Source: Fasciola hepatica (taxonomy: Eukaryota > Platyhelminthes > Trematoda > Plagiorchiida > Fasciolidae). Taken from it: 64,000 nt of DNA. A program made the translations under genes and the position numbers. The notes beneath the pieces were generated by a model, which was given only the letters and a program-made list of their open reading frames with translations, ran no database searches and was not told where the DNA came from. The DNA lies in assembly GCA_948099385.1 (NCBI GenBank), contig CANUEZ040000156.1, forward strand, positions 5,849,501-5,913,500, read 5' to 3'. Each line of letters begins with the position of its first letter. Position 1 is the first letter of the stretch. Below are positions 47,401-60,514 of the stretch, in pieces.

Positions 47401-49499
47401 ACCGAAAGTGAGACCACGTTGGAGATTATTAAATTGGGTAGCTCAGACAAAATTGTAATATAGCTATCATAGAAGATAAGCTGAAAGTTAATTAGGTTTA
47501 CCACAGATCAATAGAAAGCGTGTTAATTCTACGAATGTTGAAAGCACATGAATGAATAAGGATACATATGCGACCTGAATGCCAAACGCATTTACCAAAA
47601 TCTCACTGGCCAGAGCTGATGAAGTATGAATATTCAAATCTATTAATCAACCGTACTCAGAGAAAGCGGTTTCATCTTGTTCGAAGTTTCATCTACATTT
47701 TGGCAAACATTTATTTCCATAAACCTTGATAGCAAGCCAGTTCCGTTAGCTGATAGCACATCACTGCCTGTCCAGTATCCGGATTATACTTTGAGTCAAC
47801 CGTAACGCAAAAGATGGGACTGCGGATCGATCCGGTGGATCAATACGCCAAGAGAGGACACCCACCAAACGTATTTCGACCGTTAGGCCAAACAGTAGGA
47901 CGCTCAGTTGTCCGATGTTATGTTGGGCCAATTCGTTTGTGATGCAGGTATTGGTGACAGTGACTATTCACTGCATATAACCAATATTTTGAAGGTAAAG
48001 AAATGAAATGGATCGAAGTCGGAAGATTTTCTCACTAGAGATAGTAGAATGAAACAAATCATTCCCCATTGTGATAATATAATGGTCTGAAAGCTACTTT
48101 TTTCTTCCCAGGACAGCGAAGGAAATATTTCCATGCATTTTGAAAACTGGAATCGAACCTTTGTGCAAAAGTTTCATTTCCAACCTTTATTTTCATGGAA
48201 TAGAAAGAGAATCTCCTTGCCTCTGCGATGTTGTCACTCATCACAGCACTTTTCGTAAGACATGATTTACAGCGATGTCACACCAATAAACCAATATTGG
48301 TAAATGTTGAACGAATCTATACTCGGACGTTAATGTTACTGGCACCCATATTGTGAATATTCTGATTGCGTGTGTTGAGGAGTTATATCATGGAGTCTGG
48401 TAGAACTACATCAATCTTGCGGAGATCCAAGATGCTGTTTCTACGTGTACAACTAATATATCTACTGTTATTTTTTCCAGTTGTCAGTTTTCCTCGAATC
48501 AGTCATGTTGTGTCCAGATTAAACAGTAATGTAGATGGCACAGAAAATTAATCAAAATCTCACTCAAGCATTGACTTATATTTGTTGATACATAATCATG
48601 GCCTTTTTGTCGACTGATCGATTCTGTTATGTATCGAATAACCTTACTTGACTTCATGTGAATGTACGAATATACTCACCCCATTGACATAGTTTGCACT
48701 TGTCTTCTGCTTGTTCGCCAGCTAAAGCCTGGTTTTTGTTTACGCCCGTAAAATAAAGGGAGTGTCAGCATTACTTTTGCTGCCAATATTGATTAGGAGC
48801 ACAACAATTAGAGTGCGAGGGAGTTCACAGGTCCACATCAAAGATCTACGTGCTGTTTCACGAATTTCCAGGACAGATTCTTGAGTTACGAATACCAGCT
48901 CCAGTTTTACCTATTTTTGTCGGTTCTAAATCATGGACGTATCATCTGCCAGCTAAACAGAAAACTGCTATCGATTACTCTCCATTTGAGTACAAAAGTG
49001 AATAATTCTACTGGTATGGATAAGGTTAAACTCGACTGCTGTTCTGTGGATGTGATTCCAGACAGCGATGGTCCTTTGTTGGAAATCATCTATGTTCAGT
49101 TACTGGGTGCGTTGTCGTAACTAAGATCCTGAAGTGACGTATACTTTTAAAAAGGCTATTGAGGAAATGTGTTCCATAAAAATTTAGTGTGCAGCTTGCA
49201 ACGCACAGGCATCTGTACAAGCATTAGAGACACCAAATTATTCTCACCGAATAATTTCAAAGTATTTTATTCCCCTTGGATTCAACTGAAAGAAGGATCG
49301 ATCGATACAAGTGCATAATCTGTTTCATGCAACGAAAATTAGCTGTACAGAATGCCTCATCGGTGGCTGTGTTCTAATTACACGTTTTTACAATTTATAT
49401 ACATTTTTTGACAAATTTTAAAATTTATCGGATCCAAATTATTGACAGTGATTTTTTCGGTCTTTCATCATATCAATCAATTATCAGACTGCATTGAAT

Positions 49500-49760
49500 G
49501 GCACCAGGGGCCTGAATGTCATGTAGTGGAAGATCCACTTGCATTTCTCACATCGAATATTCGAAAGTCGAGAGCCGGAATCGAGCCGGCCACACTCCAG
49601 ATACCAGTCAGATGGTCTACCAACTGACATTTCTAGGTCTGGACAGTTGGTTGTGAATAACACAAGTAAAAACTGATGTTGCGTGAACCAATAAATCCAA
49701 TTCAGGCTCCTCGTGCCAAAAATACATTGTGTTGAATATATTTGATGGTCCACCGATTCA
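49500..49760 (-). repeat. dispersed repeat family S1, copy b (tRNA-like)
   Basis: On the minus strand an A-box region (TGTCAGTTGGTAGACC, ~49,613-49,628) is followed about 35 nt on by the B box GGCTCGATTCC (49,577-49,587). That is one mismatch from consensus. A tail AATGCAAGTGGATCTTCC ends the unit. Upstream, GGTTCACGCAACATCAG and GTGTTATTCACAACC match copy c. The layout is that of a SINE with an unrelated 5' segment fused to a tRNA-like part. The 114-codon frame across it (49,484-49,828) is a by-product. Confidence 0.65.
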
Positions 49761-49794
49761 TGTTGATTTATGTGCTGTTCGTCCCGTTGAAAGG

Positions 49795-50040
49795 TGACCG
49801 ACGAGGCTAGCCAAACGGTTAAAACCAAGAGAGTTGTTTTTTATCACCGAAATAGTGGTTCGCGCAACACTGATAGATTTCTCGTGTTATTCACACTTGA
49901 CTGTCCGGACCACGAAATCTCCGTGAGTAGAGCATCTGCCTGGTATGGGGATTGTCGCCGTCTCGATTCCGGCTAGCGGAATTTGACATTTCGATGCTAA
50001 AAATGCAATTAGATTTTCCATTACACAATCATTACAGTGT
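49795..50040 (+). repeat. dispersed repeat family S1, copy c (tRNA-like)
   Basis: The unit starts near GACGAGGCTAGCC and continues with GGTTCGCGCAACACTG, GTGTTATTCACACTTGAC and CCGTGAGTAGAGCATC. It then has the B-box-like GTCTCGATTCC (49,960-49,970) and the tail AAAATGCAATTAGATTTTCC. It is the inverted neighbour of copy b: the two 5' ends face each other with only a few tens of bases between. Agreement with copies a and b is about 70-75% by eye. Confidence 0.65.
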
Positions 50041-50044
50041 TTCA

Positions 50045-53000
50045 ATTCTCATGAGATAATCGACCAAACAGGATGAGTTCAGATTGGAAAGGGACGTCGT
50101 AGGCGGTATTGGACAGTCGGTGTGTAGATGATATTTCTGGAAGCAGTTTTCAGAATTATTACCAAATCATCGGAGTCATAGAGCACCATTTTCAATACGA
50201 CTTATCAAATTAGATTTTGAGGGAAACAACCTTTTTTCATAGCATTTGCCCCAACTGACATAGAAATGGTTTGTTCCGTAGTTTTTATTATGGTAACTGC
50301 GATCGACTTCAACTTTCTTGTTTCACAATATGTAATAATCTTATTCCTGGCGAACGAAGATTAGGAAGTAGGTGAGCAAGTTCGTCCTAGTTTGTGAATG
50401 GTAAAATCGTATTTGACACTGGTTCCCGACCAACCTAGGATAATAAGTGATGATGATAGTTCATAAAAACAGAGAACATGATTTCAAACGTAAATTATCA
50501 TAAAAACATCATTCATTAATCCAGTGCCTTGTAGAATAACCTATAGCCCAAAACAGACTGTTTAAATTGCTTTTGTTCATCCGGTCTACCATTCGGAGCA
50601 GGTTCATATATAACTGGAAGACTCTTGAGTGATTTAGAATTTCCCATTGTGCATTTGACGAATCAGCGCGTCATCACAAAAGATGACGGCGAACAATTTC
50701 CATTGAGGTACTACACGAAAAAAACTGAAGTTAGACACATGATTGCGTGGGAGAACCACAAGTGGCCCAGCGAGTCCTATCGAGTAACTGGCTCGATGAC
50801 TGCGAGTTGTGGTTGCTCATCAATGTGGCTGGTCATGATGTGGTTAGTACCACCAAACCCTGAGGGGATTTGGTCTAGTCACCGGAACATTACCGAGGAA
50901 AAGCGGTGATAAAATGTGCCGAAGAAATTGATGATTCAACTTCACATTGTCTTCGTAGTGTGCTAGTGTATGACGTGGTATGAACTATTTCATTCTTCTG
51001 CGGCTTCATTTATCATCATTTCAGCAAATCGCCCAACCGTACATGTTCTACTTGTGATCATTTCGATCTGCGGAACTAATAAATCTACGAGTGATATATG
51101 CGGATTCAAAATACCAACTTTGCAAGGATATTTGTGAAACTGATTTTGAATATTCCACCACTGCTGATCGGACCAATCAAATTGCACGAATGACCAAACA
51201 AGTTCAGTTTCATCTTCCTTTGAACGTCATTAGGAAATACTGGTACATTAAACCAGATCAAACATGACAAATTCATTTTGCAGTTTGACCATTTTTGTCA
51301 GACCACAAAAAGTGTACATTATTCGCCTAGCCCGCTGAACAAAATAAGCTCTTGTCTTTGAAAAATGAACTGTGATAGGTGGTTGATCAGAAGCTTTTTT
51401 CACGCATGTCCTTGTGAATATATCATTTCATAAGCAGCTGTATCGGAGAGACGCGAACAACAGTGAATTTTAAATTGAACGATTGAACACGTAATGGTTT
51501 TTCCAGCGGGCAAACTAAATTCATCAAAGTGGTATTAAGATGTCAACTGTGCACATTGGTAATTGATTTATGCGAACATGTTTTTTCTCAGTAAACCGAG
51601 ATAAAAAGGGTTCATCATTTGAAGCACTCAAAATATAATTGATGATATTCACGTGTCGAGTTCCAGATGAATGGTGGAGAAAAGATCTTCTCTCGAGATC
51701 ACGTTTGCATGTAATATAAGCGGATACCCACCAACAAACCGCGAACACGAAACCAGTAAATATACAATTGACTCTATAAGTTGAGAGGAAAAAAGGCGGA
51801 CGGATATGTAATGAAGCAATAAGATCCGTTCCTGGTCATTTTTCAACGGATATATTCAAAGACAGAGCATTAAAAACCGAGTCAAGACGTCATTATTTAC
51901 CTCATTGTAATAATCGTGTCTTATTCATATGCAATTTGAGAAAACTGATTTGGACCGACCAGTGCTCATTTGTCAAATCTGCACTGTAAATGGTACCCAA
52001 GCTTTTCCGCACACAAACATCTGCACCAGGCGCATAAGAATCATCTCGGTTTATTCATTGACGCTGACTATTGCACTGCGCATGATCTGCTCCTACACCA
52101 CGTGAAAATATTTGACAAGTTTGGGCCCACTCGCCATATTGATCGTGGACCAATTCTTGTGTGTATATGCATTCCTTTATGTATTTCATGGCTACGTAAA
52201 TGCCAGATTTTATATGCAAAGTTAACAATACATTTAAGTACTAGTTGTTGGGTTTTTCTGATTCCATTTTGATTAATTCCGTCATTATATATACATATAA
52301 GTACGTACATAAACATGTGTGCATATTAGTATGTGAACATTATCTGCTGTTCAATTGTGCCCAACGATCAGGCACATACGCTACTAAAGTTGTCAGTGAA
52401 GTGCATCCAAATATAAGACTTACTCAAGAAAGAGAACAGACTGGTGCAGTTTGGTTCCTCAATGTTTGCATACCACAGGCAGTTTCGTGTCAGATGGAAG
52501 CGGCATGGATTTAGCAGAACACTCAATCTTGAACTGTCATCCCCATCGCAGTGGAAACAAAACTCCTTCTGTTTTCCGACCCTCAGAATTTGCCAACTAT
52601 GCTATCCAGACTGAAATTCGAAATAACTGGTGAATATTGGCAAGCCTCCCACAGAAAAGTGGATACCAGGATAAGTCCCTCATGCAACACTACTGCAAAC
52701 CCTCTACCAATCATTTGAAGAGGATGTGGGTGCAAATACGTTGTCCTGCCGGCTTTTGACAAAACGAACATCAAAGTACTGTGCATTCAAACTGTGAGTC
52801 TCTTTCAACACCAGGGCAGGTCTTACTTGTAGCATAAAGGCAATTTGACTGGTGGTTCAATATCTTCTTTGGTTTTTTCCACCCATGTTCCAGCGAAGTA
52901 AAATACCTTGATATAATGACCAGGTTTGTGTTTGACCGAGTTCAAAAACACTGAAAACATGGTAAGCCAACGGGATGACTAAGGCCGTGACCAGCATGAT

Positions 53001-54150
53001 TCTTCGTTTGCGATTAATAAGGGTCACATACTAACAACGATTAGGCCTTTATTGTCATCTATCCTGTGCTTGCAAACAGCTGTTGGACAGAATATCCTTT
53101 CTCCAGTCTGGATGATGTTACTGAAGTTACACAGACCTATGCTATGGTCACAAAACAGTTTGTCAAGGGAAAACAGATTCTTTGGCAATTGGTCAGGGAG
53201 ATGGTGGTGGAAACACTGATCACGTCAAACTGGTGGTTATTCATTTCAGGCAAACCTATGGAAACATGGTTGGAATTCAGTATTTCGTGCCCGCAGTTGT
53301 AGTGTGCAGCACTCTGAATGTGCACTGTACTGGCTTGAAGAAAATCACCAAAAGGACAAACTTGTCCTTGAAACAATATATCTTCTACGTTCGCTCTTTG
53401 GGAATATTCTACGGACTTACACGAATTGCCTTGTTTCACTTTTCACTGTTTCTTTCCTATATATCAGTATTGCAGAAGGCATGCTGTTGGTTATGACTGC
53501 CTACATGCTGCTGATTTCATAACTGACCACTGATGACTCAAGTAACTGCTCCCTATACGAAAGGGGTAGAAGCCTACTATATTTATCGATGGACCACCGC
53601 TCGTCACAGATCATACGTGATTGAGCCGGATGCACTAAACTGATCGCGTAATAAATAAGGCAAGCTCAGGTTTTTGTACTAATTCATTGATTCGCTTGTT
53701 GTTTCATAATGTCAATTTGCTATGTACTGGTACCAATTCGATTCAACATAATTCCATCGGTAAATGTGAGAAATTTCAGTTACTAGGACATCGCGTTTTC
53801 ACATTGGTGACATCAACAAAACGCTGTGTATTCCACTGCCTTGGATTCTCTTTGTGCATTTAAAATTCGCATACAAATCATGACCAAAACAAAACTCGTC
53901 TACTACAGTTTATCATAGATCGTCTTTAGATATGAGGCATACAATATTGACTAATCAGCCCATTTGCTTGACGACTTATCAGTTTGCTTAAATATCAATG
54001 TAATTTTATGCACATGGACTAGATGTGTAGTATGGCACTGCGAAGAACATGTCATCACATAATCTTGTCAGAGTCTACGGTTCAGAGTTGAACGACAATT
54101 GTTTTGTCGTTTTTATTTGTTATCTGTTGGTTTTTTGTATAGTTTTAGTG
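50045..54150. other. unassigned non-coding stretch
   Basis: About 4 kb with open frames up to 104 codons. One frame around 53,240-53,522 (containing WLEENHQKDKLVLETIYLLR) follows a plausible splice acceptor (TTATTCATTTCAG, ending ~53,250). It could be a real exon, but I recognise nothing in it and no donor is convincing. Confidence 0.35.
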
Positions 54151-54154
54151 AAGT

Positions 54155-54260
54155 ATTTCAGGAAGGGGTTTCGCCGCTAGTCTAAGGCTATCAAGTGGGG
54201 AGTGAGCGGCGTTGGTTCGATAATTTGAACTCACAAGGGAAGAGCTTTGAGTTCACTGTG
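54155..54260 (-). repeat. tRNA-related repeat family S2, copy a
   Basis: The minus strand reads TCGAACC, then CGCCGCTCACTCCCCACTTG, ATAGCCTTAGACTAGCGGCG, and ACCCCTTCCTGAAATACTTC. The same word order occurs at 58,195-58,275. Only a degraded B-box region is left of the tRNA-like head. Confidence 0.6.
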
Positions 54261-54269
54261 GTGACCGAC

Positions 54270-57200
54270 TGACCATCTCGGGTACACTGCAAACCTAATT
54301 AGTACTCTCAAATATTTCCGGGTCCCTGAAAATCCAAGGGACTAGACATATGTTTGGTTCAGAATCAATTTTGGGTAGAAAATGTCATAACTAAAGTAAT
54401 TGGTAAACGTTTCATGAATAAATGTTCCAAATGCTTGTTTGATAATTTCACTGACGAGCATGGAACTGGCGATAACTTAGTCGATTATTTTGAGACCACT
54501 TCAGCTCACTAATCACCTTCATCACCATACCAAGACCTCACAGTAAAGTACCGGAAACACCTATCAGTATGTTAGTGAAACTAGACTAAGTTACATTCCC
54601 GTTGGTCTCTGAATTTCTAGTATTTTTGTCAAATGGAGACGTTGATGAAGAACGTCTCATCATTCACCTGATCACTCAGCACTTAGAGTCTGGTTTCCCA
54701 ATAGCCAAGTGGACTTCAATTAGAATGTGCCAACTAGGTTTCGAGAGGACCACTGAAGACGTTGTCCTGTCAAAGGCATTCACTCAATTTGAAGTATTAT
54801 TGGACAACAACATTGAAGATACTGGTTTACATTCTCAAACCACTTCAAGTGCGACGGAGAGGGAACTGAATATCAATATGAACGGAGAAGGAAATCCAAT
54901 GTAACCAACGCGTAGTTCGTCAAAACAGGCAGTCAATTGAGCCACTAGTGTTCGCTTCGACCACTTCGAGTATAAGTGTACCTATTATTGAGCTAGGTGT
55001 TCTTTTGAGCACAGTAGTTCTACGTTAGGTGACTCATCAGCAAATGGAGGATTTCAATCTTAATAATTCGGTAAACTTGTTTTGGCATCGATCGCATGCT
55101 TCACAGACAATAAGAAGGGGAAAAAGTTATAAGATCTTCCAAAAATGAGAATCTTTCAATTCGTTCTTGATCATAAAGTAGTTGTTGGGAAATACTAGTT
55201 ATTGTGTCTGGTTCAAACAGTCACGTGGCCAATCGATTACATCCGTTTGTACACAGTGTTCACGGTCTAAAATAATGTTCAGTTCATTCAACCATCAACA
55301 TCACACTTTATGCTCTGGTTTTGGTTGTTCTCTCCATCCCCCGGCTTTGTCAAGTCGAGGGATGAATAATTAGAAGGTTCTGAAGAAAGGGAGTAGAAAC
55401 GAAGTAATTCAACTACGGCACTATTGCAATATAAATTCGATCTTTCACAAACAGTCAGAGGTGTCGCCGGCGCAGTATATGACTGGCATCGGCAAAGTAA
55501 AATTGCACCCTCTGTATACGTAATGACACTCATCTGATATCTGGCTGCTCGGTGAGATGTAACTTTCCGGGTAACAAAACTTACCTATTTCAGCTTGGTC
55601 CTTACCTTCCAAGAAGAGGCTTCATATAGATCCAAACCAGTCCTCCAGCAGCGTTCTCCACTGTGAAGGTACAGAGTGGTTCCCAATCTTTCGTACACTG
55701 TCGTTTAGGCTATTTTGGAAGACTTTCAGCTTACTTGGATCTTCATTCGCGTAGAATATGATCGGTATATTTCAGGTTAGACAGTTGATTACCTAAACAA
55801 AGATTGATGCCGCTATTATCACTCGCAAATAGGGCTATTCCTAAAGCCATTTCATTCCGAAACAACACTCCTGGTGATAGACTCTGCTGAAAGATGGCCT
55901 TGAGCAAGAAAATGGCTTTGATTGTTCGCCTACAAGCATCGGAAAACAGAAGCAAATTCCTTTTGTGTGCCTTCTAATGGAAGGTAAAACCTGAAACACT
56001 TTTGATTGACCAAGAACAACCTTTACAAGCGTTGTATAATCAGCGAAGAATAGGCCCGACTTTTAGTTTGGATGCGATACTGACCGAGTTATTTCTATTC
56101 GGTTTTCACAAAAAGACCTGCCATCGCAAATCTACACCATTCCCTGAGAATGTGCTCACCATTCCACATTTCCTGGAAGAATCTTTTCATCTTCAACTAT
56201 AGATCGTTGCCTCTTTCTTTGCAAAATGGACGGAGACCACTCTTTCGATCGAGCAACTTAGTATCTTTTAAAACGGTAAATTCCTTGAAAATCCTCAATT
56301 CTGATGGAAGGTATACTTTTCGGAGTGCGCCATCTTAATTGTTCCAGTAATTATACGCTCAAAGGTCCAGACAACAATCCTAAGAGTAATCTTGTGAACC
56401 ACAGGACCCCTTCAATAAATTGATCCACCTGTTGCATTTTACATGACCTTCCATATTATCTTCACTGTACTTTGTATAAACGTTTGTTGGTGTATATGAT
56501 TAATAAATGTACATCTTTACCTCACCCGCTGGTGGTTGTCACGAACTTGATCCTGGAGGAAATTTTGCACATCTCCATTGATGCAGTAGCACACGCTGAA
56601 GTTACTGGGATCCTTTCGAACACCTTACGATCACCTGTCCGAAAAGTGCCTCAAGTAAAACCTGAGGAGCAACTTGGTGTAGCTCGTCTGATATCAGTTA
56701 AGTAGACGTGGTTGACGAACTATGAGTCACTTTTCTGCTAATTCTGGTGTACCAATTTTTCATGTATTTGTACTTGTAAGCACCCCCAACTCTTGTCCGC
56801 AGTGAATGTGGTCTCCAGATTGATGCATCGATAGGCAACTTATAGAGCAAAATATCCGTCTTTTGTGGAGCCAACTCGACCTGGAGCCCAGTGTGGTTCT
56901 CGGAGTGGCCTTGAAAGCAGATCCAAATATATCTATGTGGGACAGTTGGCTCTGGCACTACCACAAGCTAGAGGTTGGAAGAAAGGAGTACGGATCAAGT
57001 CTTGATTCGAATCCACAGATGGGGACCAAAGAAAATGACCATCTCCCACAGAGTCACACCAGAGGTGAGCATCAAAAATCTGGTCAATCTGAGTCCAATA
57101 TTGTAAAGACACAGTTGTAGGCCATATGAAGTAATTCCTCTTTCTCGTGTTAGAAATTCGTACTTGCCCGAAAAAAGCTTCGGTCAGAACTCAACTGGAT

Positions 57201-58190
57201 GAGCAAACGCCGTTGCCAGCACTACTGGACGGGATAACAAGCGGGATTTCTACGTTTGGAATCTATCAAATGGCCCACTTGAGACGTGAGAGTTCCAGAA
57301 ATGACCACCGCGTTTGTTTATTGAATGCATTGAAGCAACTGAGATACGGCTCGTTAGAATTCATCCCTGGACTCAGAATTATTGCGATCAGAGGGTGCAT
57401 ACGCAAATATGGTGAACAAGCTTCGGTGCTTCTGTCTGACAGGCATCAAACCATTCCACGTAACTGCACCTTAACGACTATTGATTCAACTCCGGTCCAG
57501 CCGCGCAAACTGAGCTCCATTTTTCAAGAAAGACCTCGACGCTCGTCTGGCCATGAGCACTCGGCACTTGATTGCACCGAAAATAAGAAACGGAACATCA
57601 AACTCATTTGAAAACTTCTGTCTGTGTATACGAAGCATACGGAAATGTTGTATCAAGCACCAATGACTCTATGTGCTTTGTGAGCAATACTAGGGAGAGT
57701 AATTTTATACCATGTAAATTTTGTATTAAATTGTCTTCGAGATTACAAAAGTGTGCAAAGTATATTGCTTGCAGTGGAACCTTTAAATACGTGAACAAAG
57801 TCTCGTTTGTGTATGGTAGTTCCGATGGATATTGAAAGACCTTTTGAGCAACTGAGACGGCATAGGTTTTTTCTGATGATAAAAACGTTTCACTTGAACA
57901 TACTCATAAATTAGCAAGAAATAACTTCGAAAACCAACTAACTTCATACATTCATATGCCTAACATTTCAGCATTCAATACAAGTGAGCATCTGTTGGTC
58001 TTATCGTACATAGCATAGACCAAAATGTTTCGCAGGAAAGCTGACTAGTGCCGGTATTTTAGGGTTCCTGGGTTCTTAAAAAATAAAAAATTTCTGTGAA
58101 ATTTAGGAACCGTATCTAGTTATTCGAGGTCATGTGTATCTAAAATTACAGTTGTATTTCTTTGAAATCGTACTTGCTCCCCATATCACA
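54270..58190. other. unassigned stretch with unrecognised open frames
   Basis: Open frames of 100 codons (54,602-54,904), 77 codons (56,472-56,705), 85 codons (56,863-57,120) and 154 codons (57,147-57,611) lie on the + strand. None is recognised. The last is described separately. No repeat family was assigned here. Confidence 0.4.
57147..57611 (+). CDS. orphan open reading frame, 154 codons, function unknown
   Basis: This is the longest uninterrupted frame in the window. I do not recognise the product. The translation is basic, with no obvious signal peptide, membrane segment, zinc-binding pattern or low-complexity repeat. It includes stretches such as LLNALKQLRYGSLEFIPGLR. The frame closes with TGA just after an Asn-Ile-Lys-Leu-Ile end. 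Given about 40% GC, roughly one frame of this size in some such windows is expected by chance (my rough estimate is about 0.4 per 64 kb), so coding status is unproven. The DNA here is a little richer in GC than its surroundings, which is weakly in favour. It could be a piece of an exon, a decayed mobile-element gene or a chance frame. Confidence 0.15.
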   Translation: MLEIRTCPKKASVRTQLDEQTPLPALLDGITSGISTFGIYQMAHLRRESSRNDHRVCLLNALKQLRYGSLEFIPGLRIIAIRGCIRKYGEQASVLLSDRHQTIPRNCTLTTIDSTPVQPRKLSSIFQERPRRSSGHEHSALDCTENKKRNIKLI

Positions 58191-58194
58191 AAAG

Positions 58195-58345
58195 TCAAGT
58201 ACTTCAGGAAGGAAGTCGCGGCCAGTTTAAGGCTACTAACTGGGGGGTGACTGGAGGCGGTGCAAGGAATCGAATCCGCGACATAATGGTCTCAGTTGCA
58301 TGATGTTGAGCTTTCTACCAGCACTGTTCGATGTTGCTAAAAGGT
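58195..58345 (-). repeat. tRNA-related repeat family S2, copy b
   Basis: On the minus strand a tRNA-like head (GCTGGTAGAAAGCTC, ~58,305-58,319) is followed by the B box GATTCGATTCC (58,267-58,277), one mismatch from consensus. Then come CACCGCCTCCAGTCACCCCC, AGTAGCCTTAAACTGGCCGC and TTCCTTCCTGAAGTACTTGA. The body matches copy a at 54,155-54,260, about 4 kb away in the same orientation. I call it a tRNA-derived SINE. Confidence 0.65.
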
Positions 58346-58349
58346 TGAC

Positions 58350-60462
58350 ATCACAAGCCAAGCTGCTTTTAGATTTTCTTAAATACCGATCGTAGACGAA
58401 CTTCCTAGCTGTGTCTACAAATGCCAACATCTATATAAAATGACTGGAGCTTTGCAAGCATAGAGTAAGGAAATATAATGATGATGATAGTGTTTATTGT
58501 TTCTTGAAGCGGATGTACTCAAGATCGCCAAGATGAACTATTGAACTCCAAGTAGAAGCATATTTCCTGACCAAACCCCTTGGGTATTCGTATGTGATAC
58601 ACAATCGGGGACAAGTTCGAAATCATCGGAGTAGAAAACATACTGTCAGAAACAAGGTGAGTGTACATAGAAATTATATGCAAACGAAGTTTGAGATAAT
58701 ACAAAACTCATAGTTTATCGATCAAAACTTCACGTAAAACATCTGCCACTGTTTTACCCAAGATCTTCAGGATTAACTTTTGTGCATATGCATTCAAGAT
58801 TTTGTGGGCAAACGACAGCCGTTACCGATTATTGTGTAAAACGCAGTGAGAATGACCACATACATTCGAATAACAAAGCCAATTGAACATGGGGTGCTAA
58901 GTGGAGGACTCCAATTCAAACTGTTACTTTCGCAGCAGGTGAAAGCACTTGGATGTAAGAAGAAAATATCTCGGAAAATTGCGCTGCATTCATCATGGGG
59001 TCAGAATAGTACATTGCACGAAGTATTTTATTCCGAGATACCAAGACCATAGCACACATTCGCAATTCTTTCATATCCCCATGTAAATGAAAGTGTAAAC
59101 TTTTGGAAAACCAACAAGGAATATCATTTATTGAAGTTCCGTGAATGAATCTGTAATATGAAACGAAGTTGTTCACATGAACAACATAACAACTCATCCA
59201 GATGGATGGAAATTGGCTTCAAAATGATATGCATCCGAAAGTTATAAAATTTGAGTAAAATTTCCAACCTTTGAACACTGTTTCGTGCAAATAAACTTGT
59301 AGCATATGAACTCACGAACAAATACCTTTTCTTCAAATATGATAGAAACAATAGATGAAGCACAGAAGTAACATTTATCCATGGCTTTCGATAATCCATT
59401 TTTCGGCTATACGGATACAAGTTCAACTTGTGCACCTGAATAAAGGTAGATGGGAAACACTCGTTTTCACAATGGAAGCCAGTAAAAACTGGGTCCAAAA
59501 AGCTCTGGGCCCAACATCTTTTAATCCTCAAAACTGCTGTTCGCAAGACAAGGTGGCAATAATGTGACCCAGTAGATTGACTCTCGGTACTACACTTATA
59601 CCTCTGCGGGTAACTAAAGAGAAAGAAAGCTTTTTTCGTCTGTTAAAAGTATGATATTTAACTGTCTAACATCTCGCTCGTCAAATCCGTCGTCTTGGAT
59701 GTGTTTGTGTTAGGCATGTGTGGCTTATTTGACCGGTGGATTACCGATCGAAAAACTATCACGAAAATATGTCAACTTGTGATGTTCAGACTGAAGAGTT
59801 TTGGATGCATGTTAAAAATGGAATTAATTTTTGTCACAAATATCGTACTTGCGTTGAATGGAGGAGTTCCAAAGAGGCTCGCTAAAGATAAACACACGGG
59901 TCCACAGCTCAACTTACAGAAGAAAAATGATTAAGTATCAATAGCAAGTCAACACTTAACGGATGATTCAGCTGCTGATATAGAAGAGTACGCGCAGTTC
60001 TTTCATACAGCAATATACGGTTTTCCTCAATAATGAACCATATTTCTGGCCGACATATCTGAAAACCGGTTTTTCGGAAAACACAGATTGTCTGCAAAAC
60101 GATGTGAGATTCTTTGGGATGGAAACGCACAGGGATCTACAAGGCTCTTGAAATAACTCCAGCGAGAGTCATTCTCGATGGTGTCCCTAGAAACACGGAG
60201 TACCTTGGAACAAAGGAAAACCAAACTGTACGTGAAATAACAGTCCACTACTCGAATCCCCGTATTTAACTAATCACACCATTTGGTATACTAGAGGGTG
60301 CTTTCATAATTGTGCAGCTGTTTGGTGTGCTTAGTTAGGGAAACACTTGAAAACCTTCAGGTTAGAAGGCAGGCGAAATGAAACACGAATGCCATTAGTG
60401 ATCTGGTATTCAATGACCATATTCAACAGTTTTGAGAAGCAAAGTAATTTAGAAACTAATAT

Positions 60463-60465
<3 letters not shown>
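58350..60465. other. unassigned non-coding stretch
   Basis: About 2.1 kb with a 140-codon minus frame (59,124-59,546) and a 93-codon minus frame (58,916-59,197), both unrecognised and within chance expectation. No repeats were identified. Confidence 0.4.

Positions 60466-60509
<44 letters not shown>
60466..60509. repeat. (TA)n microsatellite
   Basis: Twenty-two uninterrupted AT/TA units. The flanks show no similarity to the hammerhead repeat that borders the (TA)n tracts at 20 kb. Confidence 0.97.
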
Positions 60510-60511
<2 letters not shown>

Positions 60512-60514
60512 TCA

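Larger units (their letters stand above)
40870..49490. other. unassigned non-coding stretch
   Basis: About 8.6 kb. Open frames reach 105 codons (44,895-45,212) and are not recognised. Within it I note only a tRNA-like B box at 42,120-42,130 and a perfect hairpin at 44,413-44,448. Confidence 0.4.

Noticed and set aside
56698..56964. Minus frame with GLQVELAPQKTDILL, resembling a LINE RT segment (GL.LAP.KT...LL)
   Set aside because: No YADD box or other RT block upstream in any frame. The match is one short motif only.
56940..57060. ATTCGAATCC near 57,003, a B-box-like word, as another SINE
   Set aside because: No A box at tRNA spacing and no convincing alignment to families S1-S4.
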